A stretch of 64,000 nt of DNA from Palsa-506 sp963836355 (GCA_963836355.1 CAWIJO010000014.1:310001-374000); one strand, 5' to 3'; shown: positions 45,209 to 54,205, counted from the stretch's first letter. Notes: generated by a model from the sequence alone, not told the origin. Numbers and translations: made by a program.

Positions 45209-45826
45209 CTAGGCCAGCCGGAAGGCACGCTCCGGGCTCATCGAGCCGAGTAGCCGATCCAGCGCGACCTCCACGTCCTCCCGCCAGGAGAGGGCGGTTT
45301 TCAGCTCAAGCCGCAGCCGGGGGTAATGAGCATGCGGCCGGACCGTCTTGAAGCCGACGGCCAGCAGGTAGTCCGCGGGAACGACGCACGATAGCGCCTG
45401 CCATCTCAGGTCGCCGAACGCCTCGATCGCCTTCACGCCCCGGCGGGTCATGTCCTTGGCTACTCCCTGCACCAGCATCCGGCCGAGGCCGCCACCTGCG
45501 AAGTCGCCGAGCACATGCGCAGTCATCAGCAGAACCGCGTCCGCGCTGACCGGGCTGGTCGGAAAGGCCACCGACCGCGGGACGTACTGCGGCGGCGCGT
45601 AAAGCATGTATCCGGCTGGGATGCCGTCGACATAGATGATCTTCCCGCAGCTGCCCCATTCCAGCAGGACCGTGGAGACCCACGACTCCTTTTCCAGGAC
45701 GGAATCGCCGGTCTCCACTGCCCTGGCCTGACTGACCGGATCAAGCTCCCAGAAGACGCAGCGGCGGCATTTCGGCGGCACATCATCGAGATTGTCCAGG
45801 GTGATGCTGGCTAGACGACGTGACAC
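45209..45826 (-). CDS. GNAT-family N-acetyltransferase
   Basis: 205 residues with a GNAT-like core: the YVDGIPAGYMLYAPP strand pair and a loose acetyl-CoA loop in DFAGGGLGRMLVQGVAK. An N-terminal CRRCVFWE cysteine motif is typical of the actinobacterial group found beside trxA. The substrate is unknown. In mycobacteria and Streptomyces a cell-wall amidase gene (cwlM) lies between trxA and this region; the 220-bp gap here contains none. Confidence 0.8.
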   Translation of the reverse strand: MSRRLASITLDNLDDVPPKCRRCVFWELDPVSQARAVETGDSVLEKESWVSTVLLEWGSCGKIIYVDGIPAGYMLYAPPQYVPRSVAFPTSPVSADAVLLMTAHVLGDFAGGGLGRMLVQGVAKDMTRRGVKAIEAFGDLRWQALSCVVPADYLLAVGFKTVRPHAHYPRLRLELKTALSWREDVEVALDRLLGSMSPERAFRLA

Positions 45827-46079
45827 CTGACGCTCCTGTGGCCGTTGACAGCGACCCTACTGACGGGATGCCAGAATGGCAGCACGATTCTCCGGCCTGG
45901 CCCGGGCCGCCCCGTCATCACCTATGCTACCTACGCCCGGCCGGTCCGGCCGGGCGCTTCGAGCCGACCCGGCGGCCGTCGTTGGCTTCGCGCGCCGGCC
46001 CGGGATCGCCGCGGGGGCCCGGGACCGCCGCCCCAGGCCGTCGCCCGGACGCAGCGAGGATGATCGCTAGGCTCGGCGG

Positions 46080-47111
46080 ATGGCGGCCTACCGTAGCTTC
46101 GGAAGTGACAATCACGCTGGCGTCCACGATGCTGTCCTGCGCAAGGTCGGCGAGGCGAATGCGGGCCATGTGCCGGCCTACGGCGGCGACGACTGGACCG
46201 CGCGGGCGACCGCGCGGCTGCATGAGGAGTTCGGTGCCCGCGGCGGGGTGTATTTCGTCTTCAACGGCACGGCTGCGAACGTCCTCGGGCTGAGCCTGCT
46301 GGTCCGCCCGTTTGAGGCGATTATCTGCGCGGAGAGTTCGCATCTCAACGTCGACGAGTGCGGTGCCCCCGAGCGAGTACTGGGCAGCAAGCTGCTGCAG
46401 GTTCCGGCGCCGGACGGGAAACTCACGCCGGACTTGGTGGAAAGCCGGCTAGCCGGGCGCGGGGATGAGCACCGTGCCCAGCCGCGCGCCGTCGCCATCG
46501 CCCAGGTGACGGAACTCGGCACCTGTTACACACTGCGGGAGCTGGCCGATCTTGCCGGGTTCTGCCGCGCCCATGACCTGCGGCTGTATCTTGACGGCGC
46601 GCGGCTCGCCAACGCCGCGGCCCGACTCGGCTGCCAGCTCGCGGACATCGCAGCCCACGCCGACGTGCTCAGCTTCGGCGGCACGAAGAACGGCGCGGCT
46701 GGCGCGGAGGCCGTGATCGTGATGGACGCCCAACTGGCTGCCGCGGCACCCTTTCAGCGCAAGCAGCAGATGCAGCTGGCGTCGAAGATGCGCTACCTGG
46801 CTGCCCAGTTTCTCGCGCTGCTGGAGGACGAGCTGTGGCGGCACAGCGCGCTTCACGCCAACGCGATGGCCGCCCGGCTGGCCGCAGGAGTCGGCGGCCT
46901 GCCGGGAGTGCAGCTGCGCTATCCGGTTGATTCCAACGCCGTATTCGCCGCCCTGGATGCGGAGCACATCAGGATTCTCCAGCGCGACTGGGACTTTCAT
47001 GTCTGGGACTCTGCCGAGAATCTGGTCCGCTGGATGACGGCGTTTGACACGACGGAAGCAGAGGTGGATGCGTTCGTGGCCGCCGTCGGCATGGCGACCG
47101 CCGGGCCGTGA
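46080..47111 (+). CDS. ltaE: Low-specificity L-threonine aldolase
   Basis: 343 residues, ATG start. It is a PLP fold-type I enzyme with the N-terminal SDNHAGVHDAVLRKV (variant of the family's SDTVT start), the substrate-phosphate region FNGTAANVLGL, the PLP-contacting Asp/Arg in LYLDGARLANA and the Schiff-base Lys in SFGGTKNGAAGAEA. It cleaves threonine/allo-threonine to glycine and acetaldehyde. There is no operon partner; the same gene appears in several actinobacterial parAB neighbourhoods. Confidence 0.88.
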   Translation: MAAYRSFGSDNHAGVHDAVLRKVGEANAGHVPAYGGDDWTARATARLHEEFGARGGVYFVFNGTAANVLGLSLLVRPFEAIICAESSHLNVDECGAPERVLGSKLLQVPAPDGKLTPDLVESRLAGRGDEHRAQPRAVAIAQVTELGTCYTLRELADLAGFCRAHDLRLYLDGARLANAAARLGCQLADIAAHADVLSFGGTKNGAAGAEAVIVMDAQLAAAAPFQRKQQMQLASKMRYLAAQFLALLEDELWRHSALHANAMAARLAAGVGGLPGVQLRYPVDSNAVFAALDAEHIRILQRDWDFHVWDSAENLVRWMTAFDTTEAEVDAFVAAVGMATAGP

Positions 47112-47319
47112 CCGCCGAGGCTGGCAGCCTGCCAGGCCTGCCGGCTGCCAGCGCGCGAGTCACCCCGCAACGCGGCCCCGCCAGCCGCCTTAGCCGATCC
47201 GCCAGCCGTGATCGGCCGGCGCCCCCTGGCCCGTTCAAGAATCTGGTCATGAGCCTGACGGCAACGCCGGCCCGGATCGGTTCGGCCGGCCGGCCGGACC
47301 AGGCAAACTGCCCGCCGCC

Positions 47320-47333
47320 GTTTCACGTGAAAC
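47320..47333. promoter_or_regulatory. parS centromere site 1
   Basis: GTTTCACGTGAAAC, the exact core of the bacterial/Streptomyces parS consensus. It is bound by ParB, which spreads from it to organise the origin region. Confidence 0.92.
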
Positions 47334-47453
47334 CCGGCGGTCCGGTGCGCGGTCAGCGGGCCAGCCCGGCGCGGCTGGTCCGGCCGGCCGCCGAGGCCCG
47401 AACGCGAGCAACTCGCCGTCGCTTCCGGGCCGGGCAGCGCGGTAGCCATCACT

Positions 47454-47467
47454 GTTTCACGTGAAAC
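47454..47467. promoter_or_regulatory. parS centromere site 2
   Basis: GTTTCACGTGAAAC, preceded by T as in the full 16-bp consensus on that side. It lies about 290 bp downstream of the parB stop. Confidence 0.92.
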
Positions 47468-47752
47468 CCCGCGTCCGGTGCGCGGGTGGGAGGCACGGCG
47501 CGGCAGGTTCGCGCAGGCGGGCCGACGGCGGGTAGCGCGGGCGACCCGCGGCCCCCGGCCGGGTCAAGGCGAGCGGCGCCGTCACCGTCTCGGCCCGGAC
47601 GCCCGGCAATCCAGGCCACGGCGGGCGGCGCCTCGCTACCCGGCCTGGCTGGTAGCGCCGGGCGGACGGCTGCCCGGCGAGCGGCCGTCCTCGCCGGTCA
47701 GGTCGTCATCGAGCAGATCGATGTGCCACGGGTCACGATGCACCTGCTGCGT

Positions 47753-48703
47753 TCAGCCGCTGCTGGGCTGGACCGAGCCTGGCGACATTGCCTCGACGAT
47801 TCGCTCGAGATCTTCAATGGACGCGAACTCCACCACGATTTTGCCTTTGCGCTGGCCGAGTTCCACTTTTACCCGTGTTTCAAAGACGTCCGAAAGCCGG
47901 TCAGCGAGCTTCCGCAGGGCCGGCGCGGCTGGCTGCCGGGCCGGTGGCTGCCGGTCCGGCCTGGCAGGCTGCGCGCCAAGCGCCACGATCTCCTCTACCG
48001 CGCGCACCGACAGGCCCTCGGCCACGATCCGGCGGGCGAGTTGCTCCTGCGCGCCAGAATCCTGCACGGCCAGCAGCGCCCGGGCGTGCCCCGCGCTCAG
48101 CACCCCGGCGGCAACGCGGCGCTGGACGTCCGGCGGCAACTGGAGTAGCCGCAGAGTATTCGAGATATGCGGCCGGGACCGCCCTACCCGCTGGGCCAGC
48201 TCCTCGTGCGTCGCGCCGAAATCATCGAGCAGCTGCTGGTAGGCGGCGGCCTCCTCCAGCGGGTTGAGCTGTTCCCTGTGCAGATTCTCGATCAGCGCAT
48301 CCCGCAGCAGGTCGTCATCGGAGGTCCGCCGGATGATCGCCGGGACATGAGCCAGGCCGGCCCGCTGGCATGCTCGCCACCGCCGCTCGCCCATGACGAT
48401 CTCATAATGTCCCGGCATGATCGCCCGGACGACCACCGGCTGCAGCAAGCCCACCGCGCGGATAGAACCGGCTAGCTCATCGAGTGCGTCCTCGTCGAAT
48501 ACCTGCCGCGGCTGGCGCGGGTTCGGAGTGATGGCCCCGGTCGGCACCTCGTCAAAGTAGGCGTCAACCCGGCCCGCCCGATCCGGCTCGGCCCGAGCGA
48601 TGACGGCGCGCCCGGCATCTGCTTCCGCCATTTCCGCCGCGCCCGGCGCCGTCGGGATCAGGGCACCGAGTCCCTTGCCCAGTCCCCGCCTTTGCTGCGG
48701 CAT
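47753..48703 (-). CDS. parB: Chromosome partitioning protein ParB
   Basis: 316 residues from the ATG at 48703 (GAGGAG ribosome-binding site; upstream frame not conserved). After MPQQRRGLGKGLGALIP come the CTP-binding/hydrolysis region with GERRWRACQRAG, the HTH (GATHEELAQRVGRSRPHIS) and a C-terminal dimerisation domain. It loads at parS as a CTP-dependent clamp and works with ParA. Three parS sites are within 2.5 kb. Confidence 0.95.
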   Translation of the reverse strand: MPQQRRGLGKGLGALIPTAPGAAEMAEADAGRAVIARAEPDRAGRVDAYFDEVPTGAITPNPRQPRQVFDEDALDELAGSIRAVGLLQPVVVRAIMPGHYEIVMGERRWRACQRAGLAHVPAIIRRTSDDDLLRDALIENLHREQLNPLEEAAAYQQLLDDFGATHEELAQRVGRSRPHISNTLRLLQLPPDVQRRVAAGVLSAGHARALLAVQDSGAQEQLARRIVAEGLSVRAVEEIVALGAQPARPDRQPPARQPAAPALRKLADRLSDVFETRVKVELGQRKGKIVVEFASIEDLERIVEAMSPGSVQPSSG

Positions 48704-48975
48704 TGCCTCGCCTCTCCTCAGTCTCGGCGCAAGTCTCCGCGCCAGTCTCCGCGCCGGCCAGCATGCCGGGGTCAGCCGCATCCGGCCGACGTTGCCTCAC
48801 CACCATGCTGGTGCCGCCGTGTTCCGGCCGCCGTTCGCGCCCGCGGGCCAGGTCGCCACCGGCCGGCCGGGCGGCCTCGCCGGCCACCGGGCTGCCCCGT
48901 GCGGCATCCATCCTGCCAGTAGCAGCGTCACCGCAGGCGCAATCCGCGGTGCGAGGGACACCATCCCGCGGGCGC

Positions 48976-49977
48976 TCATCGCACTGCGGGAGCCGCCCGG
49001 TATGCCATCTCCCGGGCGGCCTCAAGGTAGGCGACCGCCCCGCTGGAGCCAGGATCGTAGGTCATCACGGACTGCCCGTAGCTTGGCGCCTCGGAGACCC
49101 GCACGCTCCGCGGGATCACCGACGCAAGGACGATGCCGCCGAAATGCTCTCGCACCTCGTCGGCTACCTGCGCGGCCAGCCGAGTACGGGCGTCATACAT
49201 CGTCAGCAGGATGGTCGACACCGCCAAGGCCGGATTCAGGTGGCTCTTGACCAGGTTCACGGTCCGCAGCAGCTGCTCGAGTCCTTCGAGCGCGTAGTAC
49301 TCACACTGGATGGGGATGAGCACTTCCGGGGCGGCAACGAGAGCATTCACCGTCAGCAGCCCGAGCGACGGCGGGCAGTCGATCAGTATGTAGTCGAGAT
49401 CCGAGGTGTTGTAGCCGCTGAGTGCGCGGCTGAGCCGCGATTCTCGCGCTACCAGCGGGACCAGCTCGATTTCCGCCCCAGCCAGGTCGATAGTCGCCGG
49501 AGCGCAGGACAGCTGCGGTATGCCATTCACCGGGCGGACGATGGCAGTCAGCGGCTGGTCATCGACCAGCACGTTGTATACGGACGGAGTTCCGGCGTGA
49601 TGATCGACATCCAGCGCGGTCGAGGCATTCCCCTGCGGGTCCAGGTCCACGACCAGCACCCGGCAGCCGTGCAGGGCGAGGCTAACCGCCAGGTTGACGG
49701 CCGAGGTCGTCTTGCCCACCCCGCCTTTCTGGTTCGCGATCGTGATGACCCGGCAGGCAGCCGGCCGGGGCCATGCCGGGCCGCCGGATCTGGCGACGAG
49801 CGCGGCCTGGGCGGCGCGCGCGATCGGCGTGTCACCCGGCCGGCCAGCCTCGCGCGGCATCCGTTCAAGATCGCCGTCCCTGCGCCGGTGCCCGCCGGCC
49901 GGCCGGGGACTGCCGCTGGGCCTCGGGCTCTCCCCGAGCCTCGGGCCGCCGTGCTCTCCTACCAGGTCCGCCGCCAT
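48976..49977 (-). CDS. parA: Chromosome partitioning ATPase ParA
   Basis: 333 residues from the ATG at 49977, selected because GGGAGGA (49988-49994) is 10 nt upstream; the frame stays open to 50403, but that extension is compositionally biased and would include a parS site. The deviant Walker A is KGGVGKTTSAVNLA, followed by DPQGNAS and IDCPPSLGLLT. It forms ATP-dependent DNA-bound gradients that move ParB-parS complexes. The first 70 residues are a Pro/Arg/Gly-rich extension common in actinomycetes. Confidence 0.93.
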   Translation of the reverse strand: MAADLVGEHGGPRLGESPRPSGSPRPAGGHRRRDGDLERMPREAGRPGDTPIARAAQAALVARSGGPAWPRPAACRVITIANQKGGVGKTTSAVNLAVSLALHGCRVLVVDLDPQGNASTALDVDHHAGTPSVYNVLVDDQPLTAIVRPVNGIPQLSCAPATIDLAGAEIELVPLVARESRLSRALSGYNTSDLDYILIDCPPSLGLLTVNALVAAPEVLIPIQCEYYALEGLEQLLRTVNLVKSHLNPALAVSTILLTMYDARTRLAAQVADEVREHFGGIVLASVIPRSVRVSEAPSYGQSVMTYDPGSSGAVAYLEAAREMAYRAAPAVR

Positions 49978-50423
49978 CTGGGCCCTGTCCTCCCGCATTC
50001 GAACGGTGCTATCTGGACCGCCGGCCGTGCCTGTTTCACGTGAAACCGGCCCCGGGAACGCTGCCAGGGCCGCGCCGTCCCCGGGATCCGGCCAGCCAAG
50101 CCCGGCCCGTCCCACTTCGTGGACTGCGGCCGGCCCGGCCGCCGCGGCCGCCCCGGCCGCCGCTTCCCGGCCGCCGCCCGGTGCCGGTCCACTGGCTTCC
50201 TGCTGTCCTGCCGCCGGGTCGCGCCCCGCGGGCTGGGCCGGCCATCCCAGGCCCGGCACCGACGCCATCATCGCGATCCTCTCCTCCCGGCGACCTGCCA
50301 CCGCATGATCCTGCGCCCGCTCCAGCTCCGGTCCTGCCATCGCACGCCAGCCGCGCGGATGCTGACCGACCCGCCGCCGCCAGGCCTTCCCGGCCGGGAG
50401 CAACCTGTCACGGCCATTGGGTC
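49978..50423. other. Gap between rsmG and parA containing parS site 3
   Basis: About 445 bp. The parA frame runs open through most of it but the SD-supported start is at 49977. It contains a parS at 50033 and must hold the parAB promoter. No other gene is seen. Confidence 0.5.
50033..50046. promoter_or_regulatory. parS centromere site 3
   Basis: GTTTCACGTGAAAC, 55 bp upstream of the parA start chosen here. ParB bound at this place could also repress the parAB promoter. Confidence 0.92.
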
Positions 50424-51254
50424 TCAGCCCCGGCCCCGGCGGCCGCGGCCGCGGTTATGCGGAACGCCCCGGGACCGCCCAGCGCCGCGGCTGGCCATGC
50501 CCTGACCACCAGGCCTCAGGCCATCGGCACCGGGGGCACCGGGCCGCCGGGCCGCATGCCGGGCCTGCCCGGCGATGAAGCGGACCACTGTCGCAGCCGG
50601 ATCGACCCTACCGCCTCCGGCATGCAGAACCTCCACGTCCTGGGCGCCTAGCCGGCGCAGCTCCGGCAGTGCGCGGCTCAGCTCTGCCGCGGCGCCGGCT
50701 CCCTTGATCGCGAGTACCACGCCGCCCGGCCGCACTAGCCCGGCGGCCAGGCCGGCCAGCTTGTACATCGGCGCGACCGCGCGCGCGGTTACCACGTCGG
50801 CGGCCAGCCGACCAGCAAATTCCTCGGCCCTGCCCCGCAGCACCTCGGCGTTGCCGAGGCCGAGAGCCCGGACGCATTCCGCGAGGAACCCGGCTCTCCT
50901 GGCCATCGGCTCAAGCAACGTGACCGTCACGTCCGGTACCAGCATCGCCAGCACAATCCCGGGCAGCCCGGCACCGGATCCGAGATCTATCAGCGAGCTG
51001 CCAGGGGGCACGAGATCGGCAACCACCGCGCAGTTGAGCAGGTGCCGTTCCCAGAGCCGCGCTGCCTCGGCAGGTCCGAGCAGCCCGCGCTCGACCCCGG
51101 GCCCGGCGAGCAGGCCGGCATACTGCCCGGCCAAGCCGAGCACGGGCCCGAAAACCTCGGCGGCGGCCGGCGGCGGGCCCGGGGCTGGCAGCACAACCGG
51201 CGGCGGCGCGCCCGGCACCCGCGGCGGCGCGCCCGGCTCGTCGGGCGTGGACAT
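50424..51254 (-). CDS. rsmG: 16S rRNA (guanine527-N7)-methyltransferase
   Basis: 276 residues from the ATG at 51254 (AGGA 10 nt upstream; a GTG lies two codons earlier). The SAM site IDLGSGAGLPGI and the ERHLLNCAVVADLV motif are typical of RsmG/GidB. It methylates G527 of 16S rRNA; loss gives low-level streptomycin resistance in other bacteria. The last 45 residues are a Gly/Arg-rich tail not needed by the fold. Confidence 0.93.
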   Translation of the reverse strand: MSTPDEPGAPPRVPGAPPPVVLPAPGPPPAAAEVFGPVLGLAGQYAGLLAGPGVERGLLGPAEAARLWERHLLNCAVVADLVPPGSSLIDLGSGAGLPGIVLAMLVPDVTVTLLEPMARRAGFLAECVRALGLGNAEVLRGRAEEFAGRLAADVVTARAVAPMYKLAGLAAGLVRPGGVVLAIKGAGAAAELSRALPELRRLGAQDVEVLHAGGGRVDPAATVVRFIAGQARHAARRPGAPGADGLRPGGQGMASRGAGRSRGVPHNRGRGRRGRG

Positions 51255-51406
51255 CGGCACTTGATCCTGACTCTCCCGGCCGCAGGCCGTCCCGAATGGG
51301 CCTCGCCGGAACGCCGGCCGCCAGCACGGCCGACTCGGCTACGTCCGGGTAGCGGCAGCCGGAGCGGCAGCCGGCCAGCCGGCCGCCGCCCGGCAGCCAG
51401 CGAGGC

Positions 51407-52033
51407 CTAGCTCGCCGGCCGGACGACTACCCGCCGGTCAGGCTCCTCGCCCTCCGACTCGCTCCGCAGCCCGGCCGCCGCGACAGCGTCGTGCACTACC
51501 TTCCGCTCGAACGGGTTCATCGCGCCGAGCTTCTTGGCGACGCCCGTGCGCCGTACATCGTCGGCCGCCGCGCGGCCCGCCTCGGTCAGCTCGGCCCGGC
51601 GCCGCTGCCGGTACCCGCCAACGTCCAGCATGATCCTGGTCCGTGCCCCGGTCTGCCGGTGCACGGCAAGCCTGGTCAGCTCCTGCAGCGCCTCAAGCAC
51701 CTCACCGCGGGCGCCAACCAGTTCGTCGAGCGTAGCCCCGACTACTGACACGAGCGCCCGGTCGCCTTCTACGTCCATGTCGATGTCGCCATCCAGGTCG
51801 GCGACATCGAGCAGGCCCTCTACATAGTCCGCCGCGATCTCGCCCTCAAGCTCCAGATCGGCCAGATCCAGTCCGGCAGCCGCATCGCCGGCCGGCTCAC
51901 GTTCGGCCGCGGGCCCGTCCCCGGGAGTCCCGGCCGCTGGCACCTCAGCCGTCTGGCCGGCAACTGCATCCGCCGGATACCGCTCCGCGGCTGCTCCGTA
52001 CGGCTCGGCGACCGCGTTCTCCCCTTGCGTCAC
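51407..52033 (-). CDS. jag: Jag/SpoIIIJ-associated KH-R3H RNA-binding protein
   Basis: 208 residues. An acidic, Ala/Gly-rich N-terminus (about 65 residues) precedes the KH domain (LVGARGEVLEALQELTRLAV) and the R3H domain (AMNPFERKVVHDAVAA). It binds RNA and is linked to cell-wall regulation in other bacteria. It follows yidC by 12 bp, the usual arrangement. Confidence 0.92.
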   Translation of the reverse strand: MTQGENAVAEPYGAAAERYPADAVAGQTAEVPAAGTPGDGPAAEREPAGDAAAGLDLADLELEGEIAADYVEGLLDVADLDGDIDMDVEGDRALVSVVGATLDELVGARGEVLEALQELTRLAVHRQTGARTRIMLDVGGYRQRRRAELTEAGRAAADDVRRTGVAKKLGAMNPFERKVVHDAVAAAGLRSESEGEEPDRRVVVRPAS

Positions 52034-52045
52034 TACCGGGCCCTC

Positions 52046-53353
52046 CTACTGTCGGGGTATACCTTTTCCGGCAACCTGCGGATCCCGGCCGCTCGCGCTA
52101 CCGCTTGCCTGAGCGCTTGCTCCGCGACTGCCGCTGCCGCTGCTGCCTGACGAGCTTAACCTCGGGCGCCTCCGGCGCCGCCTCCGGCTCTGCCCGGCCC
52201 TTTCCCAGCCGCCGCAGCATGCCGCCCCCGTTGCCCGCGCCCTTGCCGTTGGCGGCAGGGCTCGCCGCGCTGCCGGCCGGACGCGTCCCGCTGGCCGGCT
52301 TCCCCCGCGACTGCTGCCGCGGTGTCCGGCCCGGCTGCTTTTCCCCGCCGCGACCGGTGCAGGCTTGGCCGGTGCAGGCTTGGCCGGTGCAGGCTTGGCC
52401 GGTGCAGGCTTGGCCGGTGCAGGCTTGGCCGGTGCAGGCTTATCCGACCCCCGGCCGCGGCCGCCGGAGCCTGCTCCGGCCGCGGCTCCCGGGCCGGGTG
52501 ACCCGTTGGACTCCGCGGGCGGGCGCCGCGCCAGTTTCGGCGGGACTCCGCCGGCCGTAGGCACGCCGGCGGCGGCACCGCCGACCGGGAGCGGCTGAGG
52601 ATAGCGCATGAACAGTACGTACTGCTGTCCCAGCGTCCACAGGTTCGTCGTCACCCAGTACAGGACGAGCCCGAATGGCCAGTACAGCCCAGACAGCGCG
52701 AAGAACGGCATGATGTACGCCATGTACTTCTGCGACTGACCCATCGGGTTGTCCGGGGTGGCCGCGGGCATCATGCCGCGCTTCATGCTCTGCCGCACCG
52801 TCAGGTAAGTGGTGATCATGCTCACTATCACGGTCAGCAGGATCACGATCCGCACATGCAGCGGGGTGCCGGAGGACAGGAACTTGTCCGCGATCGTCAC
52901 GCCCAGGATCTCGGCGTGCTGGGCGCTGGCCACCATCGCATGCGACATGCCGTACTTGGTAGGGTCGCCCGGCGCCCACTCGGCGATCGCCCTAAGCACG
53001 CTGAACAGGGCGAAGAACATCGGCAGTTGCGCAGCCACCGGGAGACAGCCCATCAGCGGGTTGACGCCCGCTTCCTGGTAGAGCTTCATCATCTCCTGGT
53101 TAAGCGTCTGCTTGTCGTTCTTGTACTTCTTGCGCAGCGCCGTCATCTGCGGCGCCAGCGCCGTCATCCGCCGGGTGGTGTGCATCTGCTTGATGAACAG
53201 CGGCACCATGAGCAGCCGCATGAAGACCACAAGCAGCACGATGGTCAGCGTCCAGGTCCATCCGCTGGCCGGGCCGAAGACTGGGCTCAGCACGCCGTAG
53301 ATGCGCGAGAGCACCCACGCGACCGCGTCATAGAGCGGATTAAGCGGGTTCAC
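52046..53353 (-). CDS. yidC: Membrane protein insertase YidC, C-terminus apparently frameshifted
   Basis: The Oxa1/YidC core (residues 1-240) is intact: the TM helices, the LLMVPLFIKQMHTTRRM region, NPLMGCLPVAAQLPMFFALF and the final LYWPFGLVLYWVTTNLW. Then follow a polar linker and a KPAPA repeat. From about residue 335 this frame becomes Arg/Ser junk, while the conserved end of actinobacterial YidC (KLVRQQRQRQSRSKRSGKR) is encoded in another frame stopping at 52098. A single missing base in a TTTT run (52339-52342) would restore it. The protein inserts membrane proteins with or without Sec. Confidence 0.9.
   Translation of the reverse strand: MNPLNPLYDAVAWVLSRIYGVLSPVFGPASGWTWTLTIVLLVVFMRLLMVPLFIKQMHTTRRMTALAPQMTALRKKYKNDKQTLNQEMMKLYQEAGVNPLMGCLPVAAQLPMFFALFSVLRAIAEWAPGDPTKYGMSHAMVASAQHAEILGVTIADKFLSSGTPLHVRIVILLTVIVSMITTYLTVRQSMKRGMMPAATPDNPMGQSQKYMAYIMPFFALSGLYWPFGLVLYWVTTNLWTLGQQYVLFMRYPQPLPVGGAAAGVPTAGGVPPKLARRPPAESNGSPGPGAAAGAGSGGRGRGSDKPAPAKPAPAKPAPAKPAPAKPAPAKPAPVAAGKSSRAGHRGSSRGGSRPAGRVRPAARRALPPTARARATGAACCGGWERAGQSRRRRRRRPRLSSSGSSGSGSRGASAQASGSASGRDPQVAGKGIPRQ
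52098..52338 (-). other. yidC: True yidC C-terminal coding segment in a shifted frame
   Basis: Minus strand, frame ending with TAG at 52098-52100. It reads GRTPRQQSRGKPASGTRPAG, then NGGGMLRRLGKGRAEPEA and ends PEVKLVRQQRQRQSRSKR plus SGKR. Third positions are almost all G/C and the basic tail is the family's ribosome-binding end. It joins the upstream yidC frame if one base is added at 52339-52342. Confidence 0.8.
52356..52440 (-). repeat. 15-bp tandem repeat in yidC (5.7 copies)
   Basis: GGTGCAGGCTTGGCC is repeated head to tail without change, encoding KPAPA/AKPAP units in the linker of YidC. The units preserve the frame. Perfect identity indicates recent expansion, and such a tract is also prone to assembly error. 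Confidence 0.9.
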
Positions 53354-53356
53354 CAG

Positions 53357-53674
53357 CTAGCTCCCTTGTGATCTCATCGACAGTGCCCGGCCGTTGCCTT
53401 GCTGCGGCAACGCGGGCTCGCGGGCCGGCACCGGATCAAGGCCACCAGAGTGAAACGGGTGGCACCGGCTCAGCCGCCTGGCCGCGAGCCAGCCACCGCG
53501 CGCCGCGCCATGCACACCGATCGCCTCCAGGGCGTAGGCGCTGCAAGACGGGAAGAACCGGCACCGGGCGGGAAACAGCGGGCTGACGAAGCGCCGGTAC
53601 GTGCCGATCAGCGCAGCCAGCAGCCGGGCTGCGGCCGATGGCCGCTCGCTGGCCTCCCGCTGTCTTATCATCAC
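53357..53674 (-). CDS. yidD: Membrane protein insertion efficiency factor YidD
   Basis: 105 residues with the family signature CRFFPSCSAYALEAI and RLSRCHPFHSGGLDPVP. It is a small amphipathic membrane-associated protein that assists YidC. The ATG overlaps the rnpA stop as ATGA and its own stop is 3 bp before yidC. Confidence 0.93.
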   Translation of the reverse strand: MMIRQREASERPSAAARLLAALIGTYRRFVSPLFPARCRFFPSCSAYALEAIGVHGAARGGWLAARRLSRCHPFHSGGLDPVPAREPALPQQGNGRALSMRSQGS

Positions 53675-54033
53675 CGACGCAATGCCCCACCCTGCCGCCG
53701 CAGCAGTATGCCGAGTACCAGGTCGAGTTCGGCGGCGAGATCCGCCTGGCGTGCGGTCGACGCCCGGGGATTGGCGCGTACCACAAGCAGGCTACCTCCA
53801 GGAAGCGACCCTAGGTACCCGCGGGCAAGGTGACGGAGCCGCCGGCGGACCCGGTTCCGCACCACCGCGGCACCCACGGCGCGGCTTACCACGAAGCCCA
53901 CTCTGGCCGGATCATCCTGGCCGGGGCGCACCAGCAGGTGGCCGGTAAGCAGCGGCCTGCCCGCACGGCGGCCGCGGCGGACCGCCTCGGCAAACTCGGC
54001 GCTCCGCCGCATCCTGGCCGCCGCTGGAAGCAT
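53671..54033 (-). CDS. rnpA: Ribonuclease P protein component
   Basis: 120 residues from the ATG at 54033 (MLPAAARMRRSAEFAEAVRRG). The conserved RNRVRRRLRHL motif and VGFVVSRAVGAAVV strand are present. It binds RNase P RNA for tRNA 5' maturation. It lies 34 bp after rpmH; the longer open frame upstream overlaps rpmH and is not real. Confidence 0.93.
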   Translation of the reverse strand: MLPAAARMRRSAEFAEAVRRGRRAGRPLLTGHLLVRPGQDDPARVGFVVSRAVGAAVVRNRVRRRLRHLARGYLGSLPGGSLLVVRANPRASTARQADLAAELDLVLGILLRRQGGALRR

Positions 54034-54067
54034 CGCTTCGCCCCGGGAAGAAATGCAGCCGCGCAGG

Positions 54068-54205
54068 TCAGACGCTGACCCGCGCGCGGCCCTTGCGGCG
54101 CCGCGCGGCAAGGACAGCTCGCCCCGCCCTAGTGCGCATGCGCAGCCTGAATCCATGCGTCTTGGCGCGGCGTCGGTTGTTCGGCTGGAACGTACGCTTG
54201 CTCAC
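54068..54205 (-). CDS. rpmH: 50S ribosomal protein L34
   Basis: 45 residues with GTG start: SKRTFQPNNRRRAKTHGFR and the basic end RRRKGRARVSV. It is a standard L34, divergent from dnaA and first of the rpmH-rnpA-yidD-yidC-jag-rsmG series. Confidence 0.95.
   Translation of the reverse strand: MSKRTFQPNNRRRAKTHGFRLRMRTRAGRAVLAARRRKGRARVSV

Larger units (their letters stand above)
47112..47752. other. parB downstream gap of 640 bp containing two parS sites
   Basis: No coding frame is convincing in this very GC-rich region between ltaE and the parB 3' end. Its recognisable content is two parS palindromes (47320 and 47454), 134 bp apart, so it probably acts as a centromere segment. Confidence 0.6.

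Noticed and set aside
48976..50403. Long ParA of 475 residues starting at 50403
   Set aside because: The extra 142 residues are low complexity and include a translated parS; a good ribosome-binding site supports the start at 49977.
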